The notes under the pieces were generated by a model. That model had not been told where the DNA came from and did no database searches. It was given only the letters and a program-made list of their open reading frames with translations. DNA of 5,571 nucleotides from Bacteroidales bacterium (GTDB lineage: Bacteria; Bacteroidota; Bacteroidia; Bacteroidales; BM520): positions 1 through 5,571 of the forward strand of contig JALNXP010000169.1 of NCBI GenBank assembly GCA_023230285.1, written 5' to 3'. The position numbers were made by a program, and so were the translations under genes. Positions 1 through 5,571 of this stretch are shown here, piece by piece. How positions within the stretch are numbered: position 1 is the first letter of the stretch; every line of letters starts with the position of its first letter.

Positions 1-356
1 TACTCTTTATCGATCATCGCACCGTTAATCATTATTCTTTCTCTGAAGTCCACAAGATGCGGAGATGTATAAAGAGCTGTTTTGTAGCCTGCGTGTTGCA
101 ATATTGAAGCTAATATATGAGATATTGAGGTTTTGCCGTTAGTACCGGCGATGTGTATACATTTCAGACCGTTTTGCGGATTACCGAAATGATTACACAA
201 AGCTATGGTGTTGTTTAAATCTTCTTTATAAGCAGCTGCGCCGATTCTGTGATACATTGGCAGTTGCGAATACATATAATTAACACAGTTGGTAAATTTT
301 TCATCAACTGTGTTGGTATTGCTATCTTTTGGGGTAGCGGTAATATTATTATTCAT
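1..356 (-). CDS. folC: Folylpolyglutamate synthase / dihydrofolate synthase, N-terminal part (runs off the left edge)
   Basis: This Mur-ligase-like cytosolic enzyme uses ATP to add glutamate to dihydropteroate and/or to tetrahydrofolate. The 118 visible codons start at the ATG at 356-354. Residues 28-60 contain the FolC-type opening (YSQLPMYHRIGAAAYK, then a conserved NT/GNPQ stretch). Residues 68-77 form the ATP-binding P-loop, IHIAGTNGKTS, with Lys75 as the phosphate-binding lysine. Residues 97-108 read TSPHLVDFRERI, the family's next conserved block. The P-loop has Thr76 where most FolC proteins have Gly, a position the family signature tolerates. An in-frame stop at 380-378 leaves this ATG as the first possible start. 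It gives about 20 extra Asn/Thr/Ser-rich residues before the usual family start, so Met28 (275-273) is a possible but less likely alternative. The start overlaps the tonB stop by 8 bases, which suggests translational coupling. The C-terminal two thirds or more lie outside the window. Family assignment is very secure, but which of the two activities is present cannot be told. Confidence 0.96.
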   Translation of the reverse strand, partial: MNNNITATPKDSNTNTVDEKFTNCVNYMYSQLPMYHRIGAAAYKEDLNNTIALCNHFGNPQNGLKCIHIAGTNGKTSISHILASILQHAGYKTALYTSPHLVDFRERIMINGAMIDKE

Positions 357-1173
357 TGATTCTTCTAAAGATATAAGTTATGGTACCTATTTGGATTTCG
401 GAGGCACGTGGGTCCGGTGAGAACTTTGTCTTTTTTGCAGCATTTTCGGCTCTATTCCACAGGTCTTGGTCGGAGATGGTGGTTCCTGCTTTACCTGCGA
501 CAGCTTTAATGACGTCTCCTTTTTTATTGACGTGTATTTCTACAACGATTTTACCTTGTTCTTGTGAAGAATATTCAGGTTTTGGCAAAGAAACAGAGGA
601 GCGTCCGTCTAAGCTAAAAGATATTCCGTTGCCACTGCCGCCTAATCCGGAGGGATTATTACTGTTTGGGTTCCCTAAAGAAGATCCGGCAGAGCCTTCG
701 TTACCGGAGGTGCCGCTTGCGTTATTCGATGATTTTTGGGAAGAAGAACCTTTGTACATGGCGTTGGGATTAACAACAGGTTCGGGGTCTGGTTCGGGTT
801 CAGGCTCCTGCACCGGCTCAACAACGGTCTTCTGCTGCTCAACAGGTTTCTCCTTTTCTTCCGGTTTATCAGCTTTTTGCTTCTCTTCAGGCATAAAAAC
901 TTCCTCTTCCGACTTTGATGTCAAAACAGATTCTTCCTGCTTTTGTTGCGGCGGCTGTGAAACCTCAGGTATATGATTAGGCTGTTCGTAAAAGAAGTCG
1001 TTTGCTTTACCGGCATCATTATTGCCGAGCATCACCTCAACACCTTCTTCGCCGGGTAAAGGCAACGGCGTATGCAAAGCACAAAATACACATGCCAAAA
1101 TCACAATCACGTGAACTATGACAGTTGAAATTATACCGGCACGCTTGGCATCGTTGTTATTACTATCTGACAT
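349..1173 (-). CDS. tonB: TonB-family energy transducer
   Basis: The 274-residue protein spans the periplasm and passes the energy of the ExbB-ExbD motor to TonB-dependent outer-membrane receptors. A short cytoplasmic N-terminus is followed by one membrane helix at about residues 13-34. Within it, Thr17-x3-His21 resembles the Ser-x3-His motif of the Escherichia coli TonB anchor. Residues 65-135 are a Pro/Glu/Lys-rich linker ending in an EP-repeat (123-132). Residues 140-183 are a Ser/Gly/Asn-rich flexible stretch. Residues 190-272 form the C-terminal domain that contacts the receptor TonB box, with LPKPEY at 196-201, the strand KIVVEIHVNKKGDV at 208-221 and a final strand GTITYIFRRI. This Gly/Ser-rich arrangement before the domain is common in Bacteroidetes TonB proteins. 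The gene lies 13 bases after exbD and overlaps folC by 8 bases. A TolA-like role is the alternative, but no tolB or pal is visible here. Confidence 0.93.
   Translation of the reverse strand: MSDSNNNDAKRAGIISTVIVHVIVILACVFCALHTPLPLPGEEGVEVMLGNNDAGKANDFFYEQPNHIPEVSQPPQQKQEESVLTSKSEEEVFMPEEKQKADKPEEKEKPVEQQKTVVEPVQEPEPEPDPEPVVNPNAMYKGSSSQKSSNNASGTSGNEGSAGSSLGNPNSNNPSGLGGSGNGISFSLDGRSSVSLPKPEYSSQEQGKIVVEIHVNKKGDVIKAVAGKAGTTISDQDLWNRAENAAKKTKFSPDPRASEIQIGTITYIFRRINE
778..807 (-). repeat. Short EP-repeat tract inside tonB
   Basis: Residues 123-132 of the TonB protein alternate Glu/Asp with Pro (EPEPEPDPEP). On the plus strand this appears as repeated GGTTCGGG-like hexamers. Pro-rich repeats give TonB linkers an extended, stiff shape to cross the periplasm. 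At DNA level the tract is short and imperfect but could change length by slippage in steps of six bases without breaking the frame. Confidence 0.7.
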
Positions 1174-1186
1174 GATTATTTTTTGT

Positions 1187-1600
1187 TTACAAAGGCTTGG
1201 TAGCCAAAATTACTTTGTTTTTAGCACCATAATATTCGTTGACATTATTAACAGCATCAATGACGTTTACCAAATATTGAATGTCAACAGTTTTATCTGC
1301 TCTGACAACAACAGAAGCATCTGTCTGCCCTGCTAATCTGTCCATTAAACCGGCTTCTAATTGGTCTATCGAAATCAATTTATCTTCAAAATAATAATTG
1401 AACTTATCATCAATATATACTGTAACTGTTGCAGGCTTTGCCATCGTTTTGCTGTTAGAACTCGGCAGCAACAATTTTACGGCATTAGGGCTGACCAAGG
1501 TTGATGTCAGCATAAAAAAGATGAGCAACAGAAACACCAAATCAGACATTGAAGCGGTGTTAAATTCCACCTTTATTTTATTATTAGTTCTAATCGACAT
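1187..1600 (-). CDS. exbD: ExbD/TolR family biopolymer transport protein
   Basis: This is the proton-channel and periplasmic subunit of the ExbB-ExbD motor that energises TonB. The 137-residue length is normal for the family (about 130-145). Residues 1-19 are cytoplasmic, and one membrane helix spans about 21-37. Asp20, in the motif SMSDLVFLLLIFFML, sits where the essential proton-carrying Asp of ExbD/TolR is found. The periplasmic domain (about 45-137) has the family pattern of a VTVYIDD strand at 59-65 and VVVRADKTVDIQYLVNVID at 97-115, close to the usual 'ADK ... YG.V..V.D' block. The gene starts 17 bases after exbB and ends 13 bases before tonB, so the three are surely co-expressed. TolR is the alternative name, but the adjacent TonB gene favours ExbD. 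Confidence 0.95.
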   Translation of the reverse strand: MSIRTNNKIKVEFNTASMSDLVFLLLIFFMLTSTLVSPNAVKLLLPSSNSKTMAKPATVTVYIDDKFNYYFEDKLISIDQLEAGLMDRLAGQTDASVVVRADKTVDIQYLVNVIDAVNNVNEYYGAKNKVILATKPL

Positions 1601-1617
1601 ATTATCAAGATATTAAA

Positions 1618-2313
1618 TTATTCTGCAGGTTCATCAAGTACATCCATAAACTCTGTAGACTTAGCTTCGAGCAAAAAGACAACTTTTTCGATTCTGGAAA
1701 CTATAATATTATAAAAAATATAACCGATGATACCGACAATAAGTCCACCCACAGTAGTAATCATAGCTTGATAAATACCTTCGGATAATGTAGTGATGTC
1801 CAAGTTATTACCTGCCATCGACATATTATAAAAAGCTTTCACCATACCTACAACTGTTCCGAGAAAACCTATCATAGGCGAAACGGCAGAAATAGTTGCT
1901 AACAGCGGAACATTTTTTTCTAATGACGAAACTTCGATTTTCCCTGCATTTTCAATAGAGGTATTGATGTCGTTTAACGGACGTCCCAACCTGTTAATGC
2001 CCTTTTCTATCATGTGTGAAAGCGGAGAATTTGTGTATGAACATAAAGTTTTTGCTTCTGTAAGTTGACCATTTCTGATGTAATTGTTTATTTTATCCAT
2101 AAAATTATGGTCGCCCTTTGCAGCCCTATTTACCGTTATCAATCTTTCAACAAAAATATAAACAGCAATAACAGACAAGGCAAGAAGCAAATACATTATT
2201 ACTCCGCCATAGTTAAACAGTTGCCAAAAAGTAGTTGTAATTTCAGTAGGCATCTCCGTACTTAAAGTGTCGACCGGAGCTGGTGCCTGTAAAAGAATTG
2301 AGTTGATTAACAT
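1618..2313 (-). CDS. exbB: ExbB/TolQ/MotA family proton-channel protein
   Basis: This is the inner-membrane scaffold of the ExbB-ExbD motor; in known structures five ExbB subunits surround two ExbD helices. The 231-residue protein has three membrane segments at about 36-56, 136-160 and 184-205, with a large cytoplasmic loop between the first two, as in the family. TM2 and its border carry the signature P-LLATISAVSPMIGFLGTVVGM (136-157). Before TM3 is LSEGIYQAMITTVGGL (176-191), with Glu178 and the TT pair matching the conserved family block. The chosen ATG gives a short N-terminal stretch (about 30 residues, Pro/Thr-rich) before TM1. The leader is AT-rich with no Shine-Dalgarno, as is usual in Bacteroidetes. 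As the first gene of the exbB-exbD-tonB-folC run, it is transcribed divergently from porQ. TolQ or an adventurous-gliding-type homologue is possible, but the neighbours favour ExbB. Confidence 0.94.
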   Translation of the reverse strand: MLINSILLQAPAPVDTLSTEMPTEITTTFWQLFNYGGVIMYLLLALSVIAVYIFVERLITVNRAAKGDHNFMDKINNYIRNGQLTEAKTLCSYTNSPLSHMIEKGINRLGRPLNDINTSIENAGKIEVSSLEKNVPLLATISAVSPMIGFLGTVVGMVKAFYNMSMAGNNLDITTLSEGIYQAMITTVGGLIVGIIGYIFYNIIVSRIEKVVFLLEAKSTEFMDVLDEPAE

Positions 2314-2373
2314 AAGTTTAAATATAAAATATCAGGTTTATAAATTGCTTTAATATGCTTTTAAATCAATATG

Positions 2374-2381
2374 CAAATTTA
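2374..2381 (-). promoter_or_regulatory. Possible -7 element for the exbB operon
   Basis: The minus strand reads TAAATTTG, fitting the Bacteroidetes -7 consensus TAnnTTTG. Transcription would begin near 2367 and leave a leader of about 53 bases before the exbB ATG. No TTTG or TTG is found at the expected spacing upstream; the nearest TTG (2413-2411) leaves a 29-base spacer, which is too long. In such AT-rich DNA a match to the -7 box alone can arise by chance. Confidence 0.35.
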
Positions 2382-2482
2382 ACATATTTCGATTAAAAAC
2401 GAGAAAAAAACAATTTTATTGTGAAGCATGTCAATTGTTCTATTATTGTTAATAAATCTACAATATTTCCTGTTGATTGACG

Positions 2483-2512
2483 TTTGTAAAAAGAAATATT
2501 TTTTTAACTTTG
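2483..2512 (+). promoter_or_regulatory. Bacteroidetes-type promoter of porQ
   Basis: TTTG at 2483-2486 (-33 element) and TAACTTTG at 2505-2512 (-7 element, consensus TAnnTTTG) are separated by 18 bases, close to the usual spacing for the primary sigma factor of this phylum. The transcription start should fall at about 2518-2520. That is only about 10 bases before the GTG start codon of porQ, so the mRNA would be nearly leaderless. Both elements match well, which makes this the best-supported regulatory site in the window. Confidence 0.72.
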
Positions 2513-2528
2513 TAAAATTTTTAGAAAA

Positions 2529-3575
2529 GTGGCAAACAAAATACTTAATATTCTGATAATCAACTTCTTAGCTGTTGTGAGTTGCATTGCTCAAACAGGT
2601 GGAACCGGAACTTATACGTTTATGTCGTCAACAACTTCGCCTCGTTTGGCAGCCATGGGTGTTGATTTTGCATCATTTTATGATGATGACATAAATCTTG
2701 CCTGTGCAAATCCATCATTGATAAATAAAAATATGCACAATGATGCAGCATTGTCGTTTATAGATTATTTTTCGGACATAACAATGGGTTACGCATCATA
2801 TTCGCGTACTTTTGAGAAAGCCGGCTCATTTGCTGCGACCATGCAATATGCCAATTATGGCTCTTTTCAATATGCAGATGCAACCGGAGAGACCTCAGGA
2901 ACATTTACAGCAAATGAGTTAGCCGCCGTCATCGGCTGGGGACGTACACTCACCGACCGCTGGAGTATAGGTGCCAACTTTAAAATGATATACTCCGGTC
3001 TCGAAACCTATAATTCTTTCGGGCTGGCTGTCGATGTTGCAGGTACTTATCATATAGCAGAGAAAAATTTCGATATGTCGCTGATTGCCAAAAATATAGG
3101 TGCCGAGTTAATATCGTATTCTTCAGAAAGAAGCAGTCTCCCGTTTGAAATTCAGTTTGCAATCTCACAGAAATTGGAACATCTGCCTTTCAGATGGATT
3201 ATTTTGCTTCATGATATGCAGAAGTGGAACTTGCGCTACGATGACCCGACAGATGAAGTCACAACTTTAGACCCTGCTACAGGACTGCCTATCGAAAAAA
3301 CAGCAGCAGCAAAATTCGGCGACAATCTAATGAGACACGTAACTATCGGCGGCGAATTTACCATCGCCAAAATTATCTATCTTAGATTGGGATATAATTA
3401 TCAGCGGCAGCAAGAACTTAAACTTGCCGACCTTAGAAGTGCCGCCGGCTTCTCCTTCGGACTGGGCTTGGATATTTATAAATTTGAAATAAGCTACTCA
3501 CACACAGTATATACAATGGCCGGCGCACCAAATTATATAAGCATAAAAACTAAAATATCCGATTGGATAAAATAA
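2529..3575 (+). CDS. porQ: Type IX secretion system outer-membrane protein PorQ
   Basis: PorQ is an outer-membrane beta-barrel protein of the PorV/PorP/FadL-like group. In the type IX secretion system it holds PorZ at the cell surface, within the attachment complex that processes and anchors cargo to A-LPS. The 348-residue length is normal. Residues 1-21 are a signal peptide, with cleavage probably after Ala21 (CIA/QT). The mature protein opens with QTGGTGTYTF, the conserved PorQ start, and continues with amphipathic strands rich in Tyr, Phe and Gly. LPFRW (219-223) and HDMQKWNLRYDDP (228-240) are family landmarks, and the C-terminus ends in alternating beta-strand residues. The start must be the GTG at 2529, because an in-frame TAA at 2505-2507 closes the frame upstream and no ATG precedes the signal peptide. 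No Shine-Dalgarno is present. Its presence implies that the genome carries a type IX system, although no other component is in the window. It is transcribed divergently from exbB. Confidence 0.92.
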   Translation: MANKILNILIINFLAVVSCIAQTGGTGTYTFMSSTTSPRLAAMGVDFASFYDDDINLACANPSLINKNMHNDAALSFIDYFSDITMGYASYSRTFEKAGSFAATMQYANYGSFQYADATGETSGTFTANELAAVIGWGRTLTDRWSIGANFKMIYSGLETYNSFGLAVDVAGTYHIAEKNFDMSLIAKNIGAELISYSSERSSLPFEIQFAISQKLEHLPFRWIILLHDMQKWNLRYDDPTDEVTTLDPATGLPIEKTAAAKFGDNLMRHVTIGGEFTIAKIIYLRLGYNYQRQQELKLADLRSAAGFSFGLGLDIYKFEISYSHTVYTMAGAPNYISIKTKISDWIK

Positions 3576-3583
3576 TATTTTTG
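3576..3583 (+). promoter_or_regulatory. Weak -7-like element before the acyl-CoA synthetase gene
   Basis: TATTTTTG, just after the porQ stop, fits TAnnTTTG and would place a transcription start near 3590, about 23 bases before the next ATG. No TTG lies at the right distance upstream (the nearest, 3563-3565, is only 10 bases away). The gene may therefore depend on read-through from porQ instead, since no terminator hairpin is visible in the 37-base gap. Confidence 0.25.
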
Positions 3584-3612
3584 TATACAATTGAATTAAA
3601 TTAATATTTACT

Positions 3613-5571
3613 ATGATAAACGAGAAATTGATAAATCCTCAAAGCATTGTTGTTGTTGGCGGTTCAAATGAAATCACAAAACCGGGCGGAAAAGCACTTA
3701 AAAATTTACTTGATTACGGCTACAAAGGTGAACTGTATGTGGTTAACCCGAAGTTAGATTTAGTGCAAGGCATAAAAGCTTTTCGTAATGTTGAAGATAT
3801 ACCGGAATGTGATTTGGCTATAATAGCAATTGCTGCCAAATTTTGTCCTCATACAGTTGATGTATTGACAAAGAATAAAAAGACTCGCGGCTTTATCATT
3901 TTGTCTGCCGGTTTTAGTGAAGAAGATGCTCAAGGAGCTGAATATGAGAGAAATATTGTAAAAATGATAGAAGATGTTGACGGTAGTTTGATAGGTCCTA
4001 ACTGTATAGGCTACCTCAACGTTAATTATCCGGGTGTTTTCACAACTCCAATACCGACTTTAAGTCCTAATGGTGCTGATTTTATCTCCGGTTCCGGCGC
4101 AACAGCTTTGTTTGTGATGGAAACATGTATCTCTATGGGATTGAGTTTCAACAGTATTACTTCGGTAGGGAATAGTCCGCAAATCGGCGTGGAGGAGATG
4201 CTCGAATATTTTGACGAAACATACAAAGAAGGTAAAAGTTCAAAAATCAAGATGCTTTATATCGAGAGCATCAAAAAACCTGATAAGTTGTTGAAACATG
4301 CACGCAGTCTCATCAGCAAAGGTTGTAAGATAGCAGCTATCAAGTCGGGAAGTTCGGCGGCAGGCAGCCGTGCAGCGACTTCACATACCGGCGCACTCGC
4401 CGGCTCTGACACCGCTGTTGACGCACTGTTCCGTAAGGCAGGCATAGTAAGATGCTACGGACGTAACGACCTCGCTACTGTGGCTACCATCTTCAAAAAT
4501 GGTGAAATGAAAGGTCGCAATATGGCTATCGTCACCCACGCAGGCGGTCCAGGCGTAATGCTTACAGATACATTGTCTAACTACGGCATTAATATACCTC
4601 ATATAGATTGCCCCGAACTTTTGGCAAAACTTTTCCCCGGCTCATCTGTAGGAAATCCTATAGATTATCTCGTAACCGGTACAGTAGAACACCTGAATAC
4701 AATCATCGACTATTGCGAAAATAAATTCGACTTTATAGATGGCATGGCTGTGATTTTCGGCAATCCAAAGCTGTTTGAAGTTGAAGGCTTCTTCGACCTT
4801 ATTGACGAAAAGATGAAGACATGTAAAAAACCTATATACCCTATTTTCCCATCAATAATCAATTCGGCAGAAGAGACCGCAAGATTTGTGGCAAAAGGTC
4901 ATGTTTATTATCCTGACGAAGTTATCTTCGGAAATGCTTTCGGAAAGGTGATGAACACAAAAGCTGCTCCGATTTCGGATGAAAAAGATTATCATGTTGA
5001 TATTCCGGCAATTCGCAAGGTTGTTGATAGTGCTGCTAACGGCTACATCTCGCCGAAAGAAATTCAGCAGCTATTAGACGCAGCAGGTATCAAACGTGCC
5101 GGAGAAGCTGTCGTTACCACCGCCGATGATGCAGTGAAAGAAGCTATGGCATTAGGTTTGCCGGTTGTTATGAAGGTTGTGGGTCCGATACATAAATCGG
5201 ATGTCGGCGGCGTTGCTCTCAACGTAAATAATGAACAACGTATCCGCGAAGAATTTAACAGAATGATTAATATAAAAGACACTACAGCTATCTTGATACA
5301 GCCAATGCTCTCGGGTATCGAACTCTTTGCCGGAGCTAAATTTGAACCTAAATTCGGACATTTGGTATTATTCGGATTAGGCGGCATCTTTATAGAAGTT
5401 CTGAAAGATGTAATCTCCGGATTGGCACCTCTGACAAGCGTTGAAGTTGCAGATATGCTTCCTAAACTGAAGGGCTTTAAAATGCTGCAAGGTGTACGCG
5501 GACAAGAAGGTGTCAATATCGACCAATTCGTAGAAACTGTCGTCAGATTGTCGCTGCTCGTTGAATATGCA
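3613..5571 (+). CDS. ADP-forming acetate/acyl-CoA ligase, fused alpha-beta type (runs off the right edge)
   Basis: This enzyme family interconverts acyl-CoA + ADP + Pi with a free acid + ATP + CoA, forming ATP during acid production or activating acids in reverse. The frame is open for 653 codons from the ATG at 3613 to the window end. Residues 1-130 are a CoA-binding Rossmann domain (VVVGGSN at 13-19, VVNPK near 43) ending in GPNCIGYLN (128-136). Residues about 145-450 are the two succinyl-CoA-synthetase-like flavodoxin domains. His258 in SHTGALAGSD matches the phosphorylated active-site histidine of the alpha subunit. From about 475 on is the ATP-grasp (beta) domain, where His527 in GPIHKSDVGGV matches the second active-site histidine known from the Pyrococcus enzyme. 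Family members of this layout are near 680-700 residues, so only the last few dozen residues are likely missing. A GNAT-fused protein acetyltransferase (Pat type) is less likely because no N-terminal GNAT is present and His258 is kept, but a C-terminal fusion cannot be excluded. The acyl substrate is not determined. Confidence 0.92.
   Translation, partial: MINEKLINPQSIVVVGGSNEITKPGGKALKNLLDYGYKGELYVVNPKLDLVQGIKAFRNVEDIPECDLAIIAIAAKFCPHTVDVLTKNKKTRGFIILSAGFSEEDAQGAEYERNIVKMIEDVDGSLIGPNCIGYLNVNYPGVFTTPIPTLSPNGADFISGSGATALFVMETCISMGLSFNSITSVGNSPQIGVEEMLEYFDETYKEGKSSKIKMLYIESIKKPDKLLKHARSLISKGCKIAAIKSGSSAAGSRAATSHTGALAGSDTAVDALFRKAGIVRCYGRNDLATVATIFKNGEMKGRNMAIVTHAGGPGVMLTDTLSNYGINIPHIDCPELLAKLFPGSSVGNPIDYLVTGTVEHLNTIIDYCENKFDFIDGMAVIFGNPKLFEVEGFFDLIDEKMKTCKKPIYPIFPSIINSAEETARFVAKGHVYYPDEVIFGNAFGKVMNTKAAPISDEKDYHVDIPAIRKVVDSAANGYISPKEIQQLLDAAGIKRAGEAVVTTADDAVKEAMALGLPVVMKVVGPIHKSDVGGVALNVNNEQRIREEFNRMINIKDTTAILIQPMLSGIELFAGAKFEPKFGHLVLFGLGGIFIEVLKDVISGLAPLTSVEVADMLPKLKGFKMLQGVRGQEGVNIDQFVETVVRLSLLVEYA

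Larger units (their letters stand above)
2314..2528. other. Divergent intergenic region between exbB and porQ
   Basis: The 215 bases are strongly AT-rich and contain no open frame or RNA gene that I can recognise. They hold the outward promoters for both flanking genes. Two small inverted repeats are visible: ACAAT/ATTGT around 2410-2422 (3-base loop) and GTCAAT (2430-2435) with ATTGAC (2476-2481). Neither is followed by a T-run in the way expected of a terminator. Confidence 0.8.

Noticed and set aside
778..807. Repetitive GGTTCGGG-like tract considered as a CRISPR or intergenic repeat
   Set aside because: It is in frame in tonB and codes for the EP-repeat of the periplasmic linker. There are no spacers and no regular repeat unit.
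380..976. A 198-codon plus-strand open frame opposite tonB
   Set aside because: It is antisense to the low-complexity Pro/Glu/Ser/Gly linker of tonB, and its Ser/Gly/Cys/Phe-rich translation mirrors that composition. It shows no domain, and the tonB reading has a clear membrane anchor and C-terminal domain.
2410..2422. ACAAT-TTT-ATTGT hairpin considered as a terminator
   Set aside because: The stem is only five AT-rich pairs with no T-run after it, and it lies between divergent genes where no transcript needs to end.
3576..3612. Search for a terminator between porQ and the acyl-CoA ligase gene
   Set aside because: Only AT-rich palindromic bits (GTATAC, CAATTG, AATATT) are present, with no GC-containing stem followed by T residues.
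4026..4602. Three short minus-strand open frames across the middle of the acyl-CoA ligase gene
   Set aside because: They lie within well-conserved ligase sequence including the SHTGALAG block, overlap one another, and resemble no family.
5064..5516. A 150-codon minus-strand open frame opposite the acyl-CoA ligase
   Set aside because: The plus strand encodes the conserved ATP-grasp domain here. The antisense product is Ser/Thr/Pro-rich with no recognisable motif.

Overview
The window looks like chromosomal, core-genome sequence from a member of the Bacteroidota, most likely of the order Bacteroidales. The evidence is a porQ-type type IX secretion gene, which belongs to a system confined to the Bacteroidetes/FCB group. 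In addition, the start codons lie in AT-rich leaders without Shine-Dalgarno sequences, a promoter of the Bacteroidetes type (TTTG, spacer, TAnnTTTG) precedes porQ, and the TonB and ExbD proteins have the style typical of this phylum. No species can be named from the sequence.

Minus strand, right to left from 2313 to 1: a compact four-gene run of exbB (1618-2313), exbD (1187-1600), tonB (349-1173) and the 5' part of folC (1-356, continuing past the left edge). The gaps are 17 and 13 bases, and the tonB stop overlaps the folC start by 8 bases, so these genes are very probably one transcription unit. ExbB, ExbD and TonB form the inner-membrane motor that uses proton motive force to drive TonB-dependent outer-membrane transporters. 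FolC makes (polyglutamylated) folates and is unrelated in function. Its link to the motor genes appears to be organisational.

Positions 2314-2528 are a 215-base AT-rich divergent intergenic region. It holds a well-formed promoter pointing right into porQ and a weaker -7-like element pointing left into exbB.

Plus strand: porQ (2529-3575, GTG start) encodes a beta-barrel outer-membrane protein of the type IX secretion system. After a 37-base gap comes a long open frame (3613-5571, cut by the right edge) for a fused alpha-beta ADP-forming acyl-CoA synthetase (acetate-CoA ligase family). It keeps both motifs that carry the active-site histidines and would make ATP from an acyl-CoA.

No RNA gene, mobile element, CRISPR array or clear terminator was seen, and I see no convincing new biological system. 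The points worth a second look are modest: the tonB/folC overlap with a folC N-terminal extension, the near-leaderless GTG start of porQ, a lipobox-like sequence in the PorQ signal peptide, and a small inverted repeat beside the porQ promoter.
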